From assembly GCF_005503355.1 (NCBI RefSeq), contig NZ_SCMK01000039.1, forward strand, positions 1 to 33,156: DNA of 33,156 bases, given 5' to 3'. Numbering within the stretch: the first letter of the stretch is position 1; every line of letters begins with the position of its first letter. Positions 24,319 through 31,727 of the stretch are shown one piece after another. The translations under genes and the position numbers were made by a program. Below the pieces are notes generated by a model. It saw nothing but the letters and a program-made list of their open reading frames with translations, did no database searches and was not told the origin of the DNA. The stretch is from Sphingomonas sp. 1F27F7B (GTDB taxonomy: Bacteria > Pseudomonadota > Alphaproteobacteria > Sphingomonadales > Sphingomonadaceae).

Positions 24319-24711
24319 TCAGTATTCGTCGGCGCGAAGGATGGTCAGGACGCGGCAAGTCTGCGCGGCATCTGACGGGTCGGGCGAACCCCATTCGGTT
24401 GCGCGGTCGTAATAGTCGATCTTCCAGAAACAGCGGGTATCGGCCCATGTGAACGTGCCGAAATCCCTTTCGCCGTGCGGGTTGTTGCCCTCGCTGAAAT
24501 CATCATAGCTGGCGACAATCCCGGCAAGTTCGGCCTGCTTGGCAAGCGACGTGTCGGGGTCGGCGTCCACCAGTGCGAGAATGCCCGCTGTCATCACAAC
24601 GATGTTAGGGGCTGGGCTGTCCAGCTTCGCGCGCATCTGGTCGTTGAGCGCCGCGACGACTGCACGATAGGCCGCGATCTGGTCGGCGGTCATAGTCGCG
24701 AAATTCATCAT
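24319..24711 (-). CDS. DUF3768 family protein
   Basis: A 130-residue protein that matches DUF3768 by its C-terminal core: YDDFSEGNNPHGERDFGTF, then FWKIDYYD and a closing TCRVLTILRADEY. No enzymatic residues are known to me and no function is established. Two adjacent ATGs (24711, 24708) are possible; AAGGGA lies 7 nt before the first. It starts directly after repeat copy A, which probably supplies its promoter or leader, and is followed by the orphan parB. Confidence 0.8.
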   Translation of the reverse strand: MMNFATMTADQIAAYRAVVAALNDQMRAKLDSPAPNIVVMTAGILALVDADPDTSLAKQAELAGIVASYDDFSEGNNPHGERDFGTFTWADTRCFWKIDYYDRATEWGSPDPSDAAQTCRVLTILRADEY

Positions 24712-24719
24712 GTGCTTTT

Positions 24720-24977
24720 CCCTTCTTAAAATGGAGCCGAAGGCGATGGCCCCATCGACTTCTGCCCACTGGCGAAGTGGGTCGGTGAATGCCGCAAACG
24801 GGGGCCGATCATGGGGGAGGGGGATCGCCCGTCCTGCACGGAGCGCAGCGGAGGAAGGGCGGGGAAACCCCCATGATCGCCAAGCGAGGGAGCGCAGCGA
24901 GTGAGACGGTCCAGCCCTTGCGGCAGAGGGCCGGAACAGGCCCTTGAACGATCAAACGGCGCGGCGGCTTTGCCGCC
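24720..24977 (-). repeat. 258-bp leader repeat, copy A
   Basis: The most diverged of three copies (others at 27536-27794 and 32686-32943). It holds a 12-bp perfect inverted repeat, CGATCATGGGGG (24806-24817) with CCCCCATGATCG (24868-24879). The short direct repeat GGAGCGCAGCG occurs twice. A GGCGGC-TTT-GCCGCC hairpin (24963-24977) closes the distal end. Its proximal end lies 8 bp before the DUF3768 start and supplies its ribosome site. Confidence 0.85.
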
Positions 24978-25164
24978 CCGATCCTGTGCTGAAGGAGAAT
25001 AATGCCATGGCCCGCTATGGGCGGGCCGTGTCGATCTGCCCGCGTGTCGGGATGCCGGCGATCAGCGTCCTGGCGCGCGCGAACAGGCAACGTCGCTGAA
25101 TCTCGGAAACGAGATCTAGCGTCCTCATGTGGACGGTCTGGCGGTCGGTTGATATGGATCGGGC
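24978..25164. other. Stretch with only doubtful short ORFs
   Basis: A plus-strand ATG at 25007 follows a good AGGAG (24993-24997) and opens a 31-codon frame ending at 25099. A minus-strand frame of 37 codons (25128-25015) overlaps it and has no ribosome site. Neither is recognisable. The good ribosome site suggests a very short peptide or the remnant of a lost gene. Confidence 0.25.
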
Positions 25165-25515
25165 ATGAGCAACATCGACCGAATTTTCCCGCGCTGGGCC
25201 GCATCGTGGGGGCTGCTTGCCCGCTCAAATGCGCTTGTGCGGTCGCAATGCAAATGCTGCGGCATTCAACAGCGGGTCGATGCTTCGGTGCAGGCGCTTC
25301 GATTTGGCGGGGCGGCTTCTCCCGTCGATCAGCTCGACAAGTGCAGCGTGGTCGGCTGTCACGGCACAACCTATTTCATGGTTGCGCGGACCTATGGCCG
25401 TGACTGGATCGCGATGCTTTCGCGCGCCGATCTGCGCGATGGACTGGCAAGCGCGGCTCCTGCGGCGAATGCGGTTTCGCTCGATCTGGTGCGCGTCGGC
25501 CAGCCTCGCGGCTGA
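25165..25515 (+). CDS. Small putative zinc-binding protein, unknown
   Basis: A 116-residue protein of unknown function. Cysteines at CKCCG (residues 29-33) and in DKCSVVGC (about 58-65) form a C-x2-C ... C-x4-C pattern that could hold zinc. The rest is Ala/Arg-rich with no membrane segment or signal peptide. The start has GGATCGGG just upstream. It is one of the few plus-strand genes here, between repeat A and a minus-strand operon with which it converges. A strong terminator hairpin follows it. Confidence 0.55.
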   Translation: MSNIDRIFPRWAASWGLLARSNALVRSQCKCCGIQQRVDASVQALRFGGAASPVDQLDKCSVVGCHGTTYFMVARTYGRDWIAMLSRADLRDGLASAAPAANAVSLDLVRVGQPRG

Positions 25516-25531
25516 TTTCCCCGGAACGATA

Positions 25532-25559
25532 GGCGCGCCCGCACCTGGGCGGGCGCGCC
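25532..25559. terminator. Terminator hairpin between convergent genes
   Basis: GGCGCGCCCGC and GCGGGCGCGCC pair perfectly around a 6-nt loop, followed on the plus strand by a short T-run (GGAATTTT). It separates the zinc-binding-type gene from the end of the minus-strand operon. Confidence 0.7.
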
Positions 25560-25581
25560 GGAATTTTCGGCCTGGCTCTCG

Positions 25582-25824
25582 TCAACCGGGAGCGGGCAGG
25601 CATTCGATGATGCCGCGTCCCTCCCGCGTGACAGGTCGGCCCCAATCGTCGCGCTCGTTCTTGCGCCAGTGATAGCGGAAGCGGCTCGGCTCTCCCTCGA
25701 TGGGCGCAAGACTGTAGCGAAAGCGCCCTGAATGTCCCTCGGTCCATCCTCGCGCGATGATTTCGGCAAGGTGGCCCTTCTGCGTTGCGGTCAGGTGCAA
25801 ACCTTCGATCAGGCGGATAGACAT
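25582..25824 (-). CDS. Hypothetical protein, 80 residues
   Basis: I do not recognise it. It is basic and aromatic in the middle (GRFRYSLAP, SRFRYHWRKNERDDW) and starts with a helical MSIRLIEGLHLTATQKGHLAEII. The ATG at 25824 is chosen because AAAGGA lies 7 nt upstream. It is last in a four-gene operon, 11 nt after the DUF6884 gene. A small nucleic-acid-binding protein is possible from the basic character only. Confidence 0.55.
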   Translation of the reverse strand: MSIRLIEGLHLTATQKGHLAEIIARGWTEGHSGRFRYSLAPIEGEPSRFRYHWRKNERDDWGRPVTREGRGIIECLPAPG

Positions 25825-25835
25825 GCTCGATCCTT

Positions 25836-26456
25836 TCAATTCCGGGTGAGCCAAGCGAGTTGCTGGCCGATTCCAAGCCCCTCCATCGGGACCGATGCGC
25901 GCCGCTCGATCTGCGGCCAAAGGGGATCGCGATAGTTGCGGCCTGCGAGAACGATCAGCGGCGCGGCGGCGTCGATCTGCTCGCCCATCGCCTCGATCAC
26001 GCGCGCGCCCCATTGGCGGCGCTCGTCTGCCTGCATCGCGCCTAGTGTCTCATCATAGGGTGCGATCACGGTTTCCGGGGCTGTCAGGCCATGCTTGGCG
26101 GACAGGATGAACCATGCGCCGCCCTGTCGTTCGACATAGGCGCGGGCCTTCTGGAACCATGGCGAGGCGTAAAGATTGCGCGCCGGGGCGGGGCGGTCCA
26201 GCTTCGCGGCCACGCAAGCGACTAGGAAAACCGGAGACGGTGACGGGGCAGGGTCGATAACAGGCGGCGGCGCTGCCTCAAGATCGGCAATGACGGTGCA
26301 GCGGCCCCATTTCTGCAACTGGCGCTGCCATCCTTTCGGCGGTCCTTGGCGCTCGGCAACATGGCTTAGGGTCGGTCCACCGAACAGGTCGGGTTGCTCC
26401 CCGATGCGCTGCACCGGGGGAATATAGCGGGGTTCGCGAATGCAATGGCGGGCCAT
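25836..26456 (-). CDS. DUF6884-like protein
   Basis: A 206-residue protein. The C-terminal ~130 residues match DUF6884 in pattern: FLVACVAAKL, APARNLYASPWF, FILSAKHGL, APYDETL, then LAGRNYRDPL. The first ~70 residues are Pro/Gln-rich and unrecognised (they include QPDLFGG). The DUF6884 fold is uncharacterised to my knowledge. The ATG at 26456 has GAGGGG upstream. It lies 11 nt after the 262-residue gene and 11 nt before the 80-residue gene, in one operon. Confidence 0.7.
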   Translation of the reverse strand: MARHCIREPRYIPPVQRIGEQPDLFGGPTLSHVAERQGPPKGWQRQLQKWGRCTVIADLEAAPPPVIDPAPSPSPVFLVACVAAKLDRPAPARNLYASPWFQKARAYVERQGGAWFILSAKHGLTAPETVIAPYDETLGAMQADERRQWGARVIEAMGEQIDAAAPLIVLAGRNYRDPLWPQIERRASVPMEGLGIGQQLAWLTRN

Positions 26457-26467
26457 GCTCGATCCCC

Positions 26468-27256
26468 TCAAAAGGCGAAAACGGTCTGACCGCTCGCCTC
26501 GGTGAAGCTGGCGCTATCGCCTGCGGCGTAGCGGTCGCGGCCCATGGGCGACCATTGCAGGAAGCCGGAACGGTCATAGGAAAACCAACCGTCCTCGATC
26601 CCGATGATGAAGGACCAAGCCTTATCTTCGGCGCAAGGTCCGTGAAGATGGATCGGCCAACGCTCGGCCCCGCGTTCCTGCTGACAAGCTGACGGCTTGG
26701 CAAAGCTGCGAAGCAACCCGGCGCGGTCGGTCGGTTCGGTAGCTCCCATTTCCCGCATGATCTGGCGGGCCTCGGCGGTGGTGATATGGCCGCTCGCCGT
26801 CTTGTCCTCATGGTGCGAGTAGGTCAGGCCATAGACAACGGCATTGAAGATGCTGCGCGGCTCGGTGAACTCCTGCGTTTCCAGCAAATCACGCCATTTG
26901 CCATCGCTGATAAGGTCCACGGCATGATGCCAAAGGCCATGTTCGCGATTGCTGTAGCCGTAGCGGTTCGTCACGCCCTCGCGGGCGATCTCGATCCCTA
27001 GAACGCTCTCGACGTGCTGCACGAAAGGATGGGCGGCAAGCAAGGGATGGCGAAGGCCGATCTTGCGCGGCTCGTCCTGCTCTGCGCTGATTACCTCGAT
27101 GGGAAAACGGAACAGGCGCGACGGCAGATTCCACGGCGCGGGAAGCTGGAAACCATGAGGCACGTTAAGCGCCCCATTTATGTCCAGCAGGAAGCCATTG
27201 GCAGCAAGGCCAGCGGCAACGATCTGGTCGCCCAGCGTGTCGCCCGCGCCGCTCAC
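26468..27256 (-). CDS. Hypothetical protein, 262 residues, GTG start
   Basis: I recognise no family. The start is GTG at 27256, overlapping the upstream stop as GTGA, so the gene is translationally coupled. The N-terminal part is neutral and hydrophobic in patches; the middle (ITTAEARQIMREMGATEP) looks helical. The C-terminus is aromatic-rich with WSFIIGIEDGWFSYDRSGFLQWS. No signal peptide or membrane helix. It is the second gene of a four-gene operon headed by repeat copy B; the longer frame from 27388 is not used. Confidence 0.6.
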   Translation of the reverse strand: MSGAGDTLGDQIVAAGLAANGFLLDINGALNVPHGFQLPAPWNLPSRLFRFPIEVISAEQDEPRKIGLRHPLLAAHPFVQHVESVLGIEIAREGVTNRYGYSNREHGLWHHAVDLISDGKWRDLLETQEFTEPRSIFNAVVYGLTYSHHEDKTASGHITTAEARQIMREMGATEPTDRAGLLRSFAKPSACQQERGAERWPIHLHGPCAEDKAWSFIIGIEDGWFSYDRSGFLQWSPMGRDRYAAGDSASFTEASGQTVFAF

Positions 27257-27525
27257 TTGCCTGCCTCCAATTCGGCGGTGCGAGCAATGATGCGCTCGAA
27301 ATGGGCGGAAAGCTCCTTTGCGGTGCCGTGGGCGTCCAAACGGCAATCGGTGTAGTAGGAAACCTTCTCTGCATGTTCCCGATGCCAAGCCGCGTTATGG
27401 CGTCCACGATCTGCGAGCGCGATGGACGCGATGCGGAAGGTGACGCGATATTCCCCCTCGTTCTTGGTGATCGTCATGTGAGGCAAGGCGCGAACCGCTG
27501 CGAAAAGCTGGCTGTCGGTCCTCAT
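27253..27525 (-). CDS. Hypothetical protein, 90 residues
   Basis: First gene of the operon behind repeat copy B. I recognise no domain; the sequence has alternating beta-type stretches (HMTITKNEGEYRVTFRIASIAL) and a C-terminal helix rich in Ala/Glu. AAAGGGAAA lies upstream of the ATG, within the end of the repeat. The stop overlaps the GTG of the next gene. The longer frame from 27630 lies in the repeat and is rejected. Confidence 0.6.
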   Translation of the reverse strand: MRTDSQLFAAVRALPHMTITKNEGEYRVTFRIASIALADRGRHNAAWHREHAEKVSYYTDCRLDAHGTAKELSAHFERIIARTAELEAGK

Positions 27526-27535
27526 GGTGCTGTTT

Positions 27536-27794
27536 CCCTTTCTTAAAATGGAGCCGAAGGCGATGGCTCCCATCGACTTCTGCCCGCTGGCGAAGTGGGT
27601 CGGGGAATGGCGCAAATAGGGGCCGATCATGGGGGAGGGGGATCACCCGTCCTGCACGGAGCGCAGCGGAGGAAGGGCGGGGAAACCCCCATGATCGCCA
27701 AGCGAGGGAGCGCAGCGAGCGAGACGGTCCAGCCCTTGCGCCAGGGGGCCGGAACAGGCCCCTAGAGCAAACCATACGCGGCGGCTCAACCGCC
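27536..27794 (-). repeat. 258-bp leader repeat, copy B
   Basis: Almost identical to copy C (32686-32943). The long inverted repeat is at 27624-27635 and 27686-27697. The distal hairpin is GGCGG-CTCAA-CCGCC (27780-27794). Its proximal end is 10 bp before the start of the 90-residue gene. Confidence 0.9.
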
Positions 27795-27804
27795 TCAATC
27801 TCGC

Positions 27805-27830
27805 CCTTGCCGGGGCTTGACCCGGCAAGG
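27805..27830. repeat. Hairpin beyond repeat B
   Basis: CCTTGCCGGG and CCCGGCAAGG, 6-nt loop, a 10-bp perfect stem. It has no U-run. It may end transcripts or be an unrelated small palindrome. No gene is supported in 27795-28056. Confidence 0.5.
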
Positions 27831-27970
27831 GGAAGGCTATCGTTAAAGGGGAAGGATTGCTGGTAGGGGGCGGTACATAGAACGGCCCCAGATATGCGCT
27901 TAGCGCCAGCAGGCCCGCGCAGGGGGCGCAAACCACCAGTTTTTCGATCATTGCAGCGACTAGCTGCTAT

Positions 27971-27989
27971 GAACCAATCAAATTGGTTC
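27971..27989. promoter_or_regulatory. Inverted repeat upstream of the 113-residue gene
   Basis: GAACCAAT-CAA-ATTGGTTC, 8-bp arms, 68 bp before the start at 28057. It may be an operator. Confidence 0.4.
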
Positions 27990-28056
27990 GCTATTTGTGC
28001 TGTTGTCCAAGACTTTCAACAATGCCAATATCTACGGCGAATATTGGGGATCTCAA

Positions 28057-28398
28057 ATGGGCAAAGGTAGTTATCTGGGCGGCTCAACTCTGGGATACGG
28101 CGACGTCAAAAAAAATACGGGCAAAGCATCGCGTTTCTCATCAAAAATGATGGAGGCCTACAACCTACGCACGATGACAGCCGCCGAGCGCAAGGCATAT
28201 CACAGAAACAAAATGCGAAAAAAGCAGGCATTAGCGGCAGCCTCGGCGGCGAATAAGAAGGTTGTCGCTACCAAACAGGACGTTCAGATGCTTCCAACGC
28301 TGAAACCCGGTGACCTTGTTCCAGCGAGCCAACTCAAATCCATGATACGCGAAGCGAAGGCAGCCTGTTCTCGAACTTCTTTACACAAGAAACGTTAA
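28057..28398 (+). CDS. Hypothetical basic protein, 113 residues
   Basis: I recognise no family. It is lysine-rich, with a basic helical centre (AERKAYHRNKMRKKQALAA) and a Gly-rich start (MGKGSYLGGSTLGYG). The ATG at 28057, preceded by GGGGATCTC, is preferred over a GTG at 27997. The base composition is less GC-rich than its neighbours, suggesting separate acquisition. An adjoining 63-codon frame follows on the same strand. Confidence 0.45.
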   Translation: MGKGSYLGGSTLGYGDVKKNTGKASRFSSKMMEAYNLRTMTAAERKAYHRNKMRKKQALAAASAANKKVVATKQDVQMLPTLKPGDLVPASQLKSMIREAKAACSRTSLHKKR

Positions 28399-28415
28399 TT
28401 AGCGGGCGGCATCTA

Positions 28416-28607
28416 TTGCTGACACCTGGCAGGGTCGCCCCAAGGATACAGGTTACGGACAACGCTGGTGACAATGCCGCTGCCGTTGCAGCAATGACCG
28501 ATGCGGAATTGGTGGGTCTATGGGACCAGGTGCAAGACCCGGAAAATCTCACACCGCTTGAACAGGCGGTCATTGATGAAATGGAGCGGCGCGAGGTCGA
28601 TTTCTAA
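28416..28607 (+). CDS. Small hypothetical ORF, start uncertain
   Basis: Up to 63 codons from a TTG at 28416, or 37 from the ATG at 28494 (MTDAELVGLWDQVQDPENL...). The C-terminal part is acidic and looks like coding sequence. No good ribosome site precedes either start. It converges with the umuC-like gene 17 nt away. No function is assigned. Confidence 0.35.
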   Translation: MLTPGRVAPRIQVTDNAGDNAAAVAAMTDAELVGLWDQVQDPENLTPLEQAVIDEMERREVDF

Positions 28608-28624
28608 ATTCCTGTCCCCGCGTG

Positions 28625-29887
28625 TCAGCGCGCGACGGGAATTTCTTTAATCCGGGTCGTCCATGCGGGGCTTTTCTGGCTGCGCTTGGTGTCGAAAGCC
28701 TTGGGGCCGTGGCCCTGCGCGGCCAGCATGATCGTATTGCGACCGAAGCGGCTGTTCAGCCCGTCCATCGCCGCCAGTAGCGCGGGTGCGCGTGGATCAG
28801 GCGCGGCAAACAGGTCCGCTTGGCCCTGCCCTTGCGGCGTCAATTCCTCCAAGAGAACGCCGCATTTCGTGTAGACGCCCCCCGGCTGAAACATCGCCTC
28901 TGTCATCTGGCCGACAATCCGCAGAATGACGCGCGGGTCGTTGGTCGGCGGCGATAGCCGCGCCGATCGCGATGCCGATGGCGGATTGGGGCGGTAGCGC
29001 GAGCCATGAGCAAAGGCCATCAAGCGGCTCGCGACGAGGCCCTGGGCGCGTATCTTTTCGGCAGCGCGTGCAGCTCGCCGCGCCATCGCTTCGCGCAGTT
29101 CGTCCAGAGTCTTGACCGGCTCCCCGAATTGCCGGGTGACAGCGGTATTCTTCAAAGGGTCGGGTTCAAGTTTGAAATCGACGCATTCGATGCCGTTAAG
29201 CTCCCGCACTAGGCGTTCCAGCACAACCGATCCCACGTCACGCGCGACCGCTGGCGCCATCGCGGCGAGGTCGGCGGTTGTCCGAATGCCAAGGGGGCGC
29301 AGGCGCGCTTCCAGCGCGCCGCCGATGCCCCAAACCTCGCCAACCGGCCATTGCTCGAAAAGGCGTCGTCGCAGCTCGGTATCGTGAAGATCGACCACGC
29401 CGCCCCATACCTTTTCGGTTGCCTTGGCGAGCGCGTTGGCGACCTTCGATAGTGTGCGGGTCGGACCAAGGCCGATCCGTGTCGGCAAGCCGACTTGGCG
29501 CAAAATATCCTCGCGCAGCTTGTGCGCGGCCTCAACATCGCCAAGGCCGTTCGGCAAGGTCGGGGCGCGGTAAAAGCTCTCATCAATCGAGTAGATTTCA
29601 ACGGTGTCGGAATGCTCGGCAATCACAGCGTTGAAGCGGCGATTGAGGTCCGCATAGAGTTCGTAATTGCTCGATCGAAGCTGGATGCCGTGGCGCGCGA
29701 TGCGGTCGCGGATTTTGAAAACCGGCTCGCCCATGCGGACATGCAACGCCTTCGCTTCCTCGCTGCGCGCGACCGCGCAGCCGTCATTGTTCGATAGGAC
29801 AATGACGGGAACGCCGCGCAGCGAGGGGTCAAAAAGGCGCTCTGCGCTCACATAGAAGTTCTGCACGTCCACGATGGAATGGGTCAT
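28625..29887 (-). CDS. umuC: UmuC-like Y-family DNA polymerase
   Basis: A 420-residue translesion polymerase subunit. The IVDVQNFYVSAERLF start carries catalytic Asp7, LSNNDGCAVARSEEAKAL (31-48) is the family fingers signature, and SIDES (100-104) holds catalytic Asp102 and Glu103. The usual LDL after SIDE(A/S)F is replaced (SFYRAPTLP). The little-finger and C-terminal regions are present; length matches UmuC. With the UmuD-like subunit it would copy over DNA damage at the cost of mutations. It starts 9 nt after the umuD stop and is co-transcribed from the LexA-box promoter. Confidence 0.88.
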   Translation of the reverse strand: MTHSIVDVQNFYVSAERLFDPSLRGVPVIVLSNNDGCAVARSEEAKALHVRMGEPVFKIRDRIARHGIQLRSSNYELYADLNRRFNAVIAEHSDTVEIYSIDESFYRAPTLPNGLGDVEAAHKLREDILRQVGLPTRIGLGPTRTLSKVANALAKATEKVWGGVVDLHDTELRRRLFEQWPVGEVWGIGGALEARLRPLGIRTTADLAAMAPAVARDVGSVVLERLVRELNGIECVDFKLEPDPLKNTAVTRQFGEPVKTLDELREAMARRAARAAEKIRAQGLVASRLMAFAHGSRYRPNPPSASRSARLSPPTNDPRVILRIVGQMTEAMFQPGGVYTKCGVLLEELTPQGQGQADLFAAPDPRAPALLAAMDGLNSRFGRNTIMLAAQGHGPKAFDTKRSQKSPAWTTRIKEIPVAR

Positions 29888-29896
29888 GGCTGCGAC

Positions 29897-30331
29897 CTAG
29901 CGGCGGAAATCTCGGACGCTGGATCGGACAACGCCCCATATTTCGACGCCCTCGGCGCTGGTCGGTTCGTAGTGCTGATGCCGGTTTCGAGCCTCCAACA
30001 TCATCCCGCCCTGACGGCGAGCAAGCTGGCGGCAGACAAAACCGCTATCCACGATTGCTATGACGATATGGCCTTCAACGGGCCGGGTGTCCCGGTCCAC
30101 GACAACAACATCATCGTCATAGATTCCGGCCTCGATCATGCTGTTGCCGCTGATCCGAAATACAAAGCTGGCAGCCCGGTCGAGCCTTAGAAGCTCGATC
30201 AGGCAAATGGCGTCCTCCTGCCAATCTTGGCTTGGAGACGGAAAACCGGCCCCCGCTGCGCCGATGATGTGAGGAATTAGACCCTCTGGCACCTCGGCAA
30301 GCGGGACCGGCTGCATTGGCGGCAGCAACAT
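29897..30331 (-). CDS. umuD: UmuD-like S24 protein with Arg in place of catalytic Lys
   Basis: A 144-residue UmuD/LexA-family protein. The cleavage region reads AAGAGFPSP, with Gly at the position cut in UmuD. The nucleophile Ser64 sits in SGNSMIEAGI. In E. coli UmuD the catalytic Lys97 lies in FTVKKL; here the aligned segment is FVCRQL, with Arg101 at that place. The codon is clearly CGC. Self-cleavage may be weak or lost, or another residue may take over. GAAGGG precedes the ATG, and a LexA box lies 37 nt upstream. umuC follows. Confidence 0.85.
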   Translation of the reverse strand: MLLPPMQPVPLAEVPEGLIPHIIGAAGAGFPSPSQDWQEDAICLIELLRLDRAASFVFRISGNSMIEAGIYDDDVVVVDRDTRPVEGHIVIAIVDSGFVCRQLARRQGGMMLEARNRHQHYEPTSAEGVEIWGVVRSSVRDFRR

Positions 30332-30367
30332 GATGATTCCCTTCGCTGCCCATAATAGCGCACATGA

Positions 30368-30382
30368 GAACGAAAAAGGAAC
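30368..30382 (-). promoter_or_regulatory. LexA (SOS) box, alphaproteobacterial type
   Basis: GAACGAAAAAGGAAC, a perfect GAAC-N7-GAAC (GTTC-N7-GTTC on the gene strand), the consensus of alphaproteobacterial LexA. It lies 37 nt upstream of the umuD-like start, so the pair should be induced by DNA damage. Confidence 0.75.
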
Positions 30383-30424
30383 AGAGGTTGTGAAGCTATC
30401 CGCGATGGCAGCGCAATCGGCCTG

Positions 30425-30859
30425 CTATCGCGGGCATTTCATGTCGCTGCGCCAGTAGCGATCCCAGCGAACAACGGTGCGGGTCGCAAGCATCGCGCAA
30501 TTGAGGTTCCGCCCATCTGCCAACTGGCAGAATGCGGCGGTTCGCGCGCCCTTGCCGTTGCCGCTCGAAAGGCAACGCATGGTAGGCGCTCGGACGCGCG
30601 CATGATCGAAGCGAGCGCCCCCGAACCGGACACGGCCCCGCGAGCCCCCCAAAAGCCCGACGAGGGCGCTCATGGCTGCGTCTGCCGATGCGGTCGGGCA
30701 GGGATGCCCTGGGCGGCATGAGCCGTCGCGCTCACGCGCGGCAATCCCGGCAAGCCGGATGCGTGGCCCCTCGGCGCACCATATGGGGCCGTCGCCATCG
30801 GCAACGTGGGTCGGGGTGCAGGCGAATAGCAATCCAGCGGCGATGACGGGAGCGGCCAT
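30425..30859 (-). CDS. Thermonuclease-like (SNase-fold) small protein
   Basis: A 144-residue protein. DGDGPIWCAEGPRIRLAGIAARERDG (21-46) matches the staphylococcal-nuclease core (RIRLxGIxAxE, holding the Arg and Glu of the active site). Beyond that the C-terminal half is Arg/Cys-rich and weakly conserved. The first 15 residues are hydrophobic (PVIAAGLLFA) but lack a basic N-region, so export is uncertain. The ribosome site is weak (AGAAAGA). It is the last gene of the ardC unit, 59 nt after the 177-residue gene. Confidence 0.55.
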   Translation of the reverse strand: MAAPVIAAGLLFACTPTHVADGDGPIWCAEGPRIRLAGIAARERDGSCRPGHPCPTASADAAMSALVGLLGGSRGRVRFGGARFDHARVRAPTMRCLSSGNGKGARTAAFCQLADGRNLNCAMLATRTVVRWDRYWRSDMKCPR

Positions 30860-30918
30860 GATTTCATCTTTCTATGACGCAAACATAGGCGCGGGCCGTG
30901 AGGCCCGCGCCGCGATTT

Positions 30919-31452
30919 TCAATCCCGGCCCTCAAAGCGCGCGATCAACCGTTCGGCAATGGGCCTGATTTCATCAAGGCGGGCGGTGGCGGTGCAATCC
31001 GAACCGATGGCGGCGCTGTATGTGCCGCCGTCGAGTTGGACGACGCGCACAAGCCAAACATCGCGGCGGATTTCGCATTGATCGGGCAGGGGCCGTTGCA
31101 TGATTTCATGGAAGGCAAGATCAACCCATTGGCGGGTATCAGGATCGCGCGCCGCGTCCGCATAGTCGGCGCGGCTCGCCATGACGCTAAAGTCATCGCC
31201 TATCATGAATTGCTGTTGCCGATCGCGCCGCTCCTGCTCGATCCTTTTAACGCGATCCTTCTCCGCGCGCTTCATCGCCTGCTTGAATCGAACATCGTCG
31301 GCGCTGCTCGCCAGCGCGGCAATGATGGTCGGGACGCGCGCGGGCATGTAATGGCCCGCGCGCTCTGCGGCCTCGATCACATATTGCAAATCGGCAATCT
31401 CGGTCGGGGTGAAGGTGGCGCGAACGGCGCTCGCGGTATTGCTGATCTTCAT
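30919..31452 (-). CDS. Hypothetical protein, 177 residues
   Basis: I do not recognise it. The centre (about 60-85, KRAEKDRVKRIEQERRDRQQQ) is a highly charged, probably coiled helix; the rest is mixed with no motif or membrane segment. Its ATG overlaps the upstream stop as ATGA, so it is translationally coupled to the 69-residue gene. It belongs to the ardC operon. Confidence 0.65.
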   Translation of the reverse strand: MKISNTASAVRATFTPTEIADLQYVIEAAERAGHYMPARVPTIIAALASSADDVRFKQAMKRAEKDRVKRIEQERRDRQQQFMIGDDFSVMASRADYADAARDPDTRQWVDLAFHEIMQRPLPDQCEIRRDVWLVRVVQLDGGTYSAAIGSDCTATARLDEIRPIAERLIARFEGRD

Positions 31453-31658
31453 GGTTGCGGCTCCGGGTCAGTCTTGGCCCGGTAGGTCGCAAGCCCGATC
31501 CACGATCCGGCGTCACCGCGAAACTGGCGCACAACATCGCCGCCGTCCCAATGGCCGGTGAAGATGCCGCGCCGGTTGATGCCTCCGACTGGTCGGGTGC
31601 GCGCTGCCAAAAGGCGGGCGCGGCGCGTATCTCTATCAATGTGGCGCATCGGTTCCAT
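31449..31658 (-). CDS. Small hypothetical protein, 69 residues
   Basis: A short Arg/Gly-rich protein of unknown function (middle GINRRGIFTGHWDGGDVVRQF). A good AAGGAAG site precedes the ATG and its stop overlaps the next gene, both supporting that it is real. It lies 69 nt after ardC. Confidence 0.6.
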   Translation of the reverse strand: MEPMRHIDRDTRRARLLAARTRPVGGINRRGIFTGHWDGGDVVRQFRGDAGSWIGLATYRAKTDPEPQP

Positions 31659-31727
31659 GATACTGCTTCCTTTCGGTCGATCCTTCGGGAACGGGGGAGG
31701 GGGGCGACGTGGTGCCGCCCCTCTAGG

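Noticed and set aside
27643..27951. 102-codon minus-strand ORF with a hydrophobic start
   Set aside because: Runs into repeat B, where the same frame recurs in other copies; no ribosome site.
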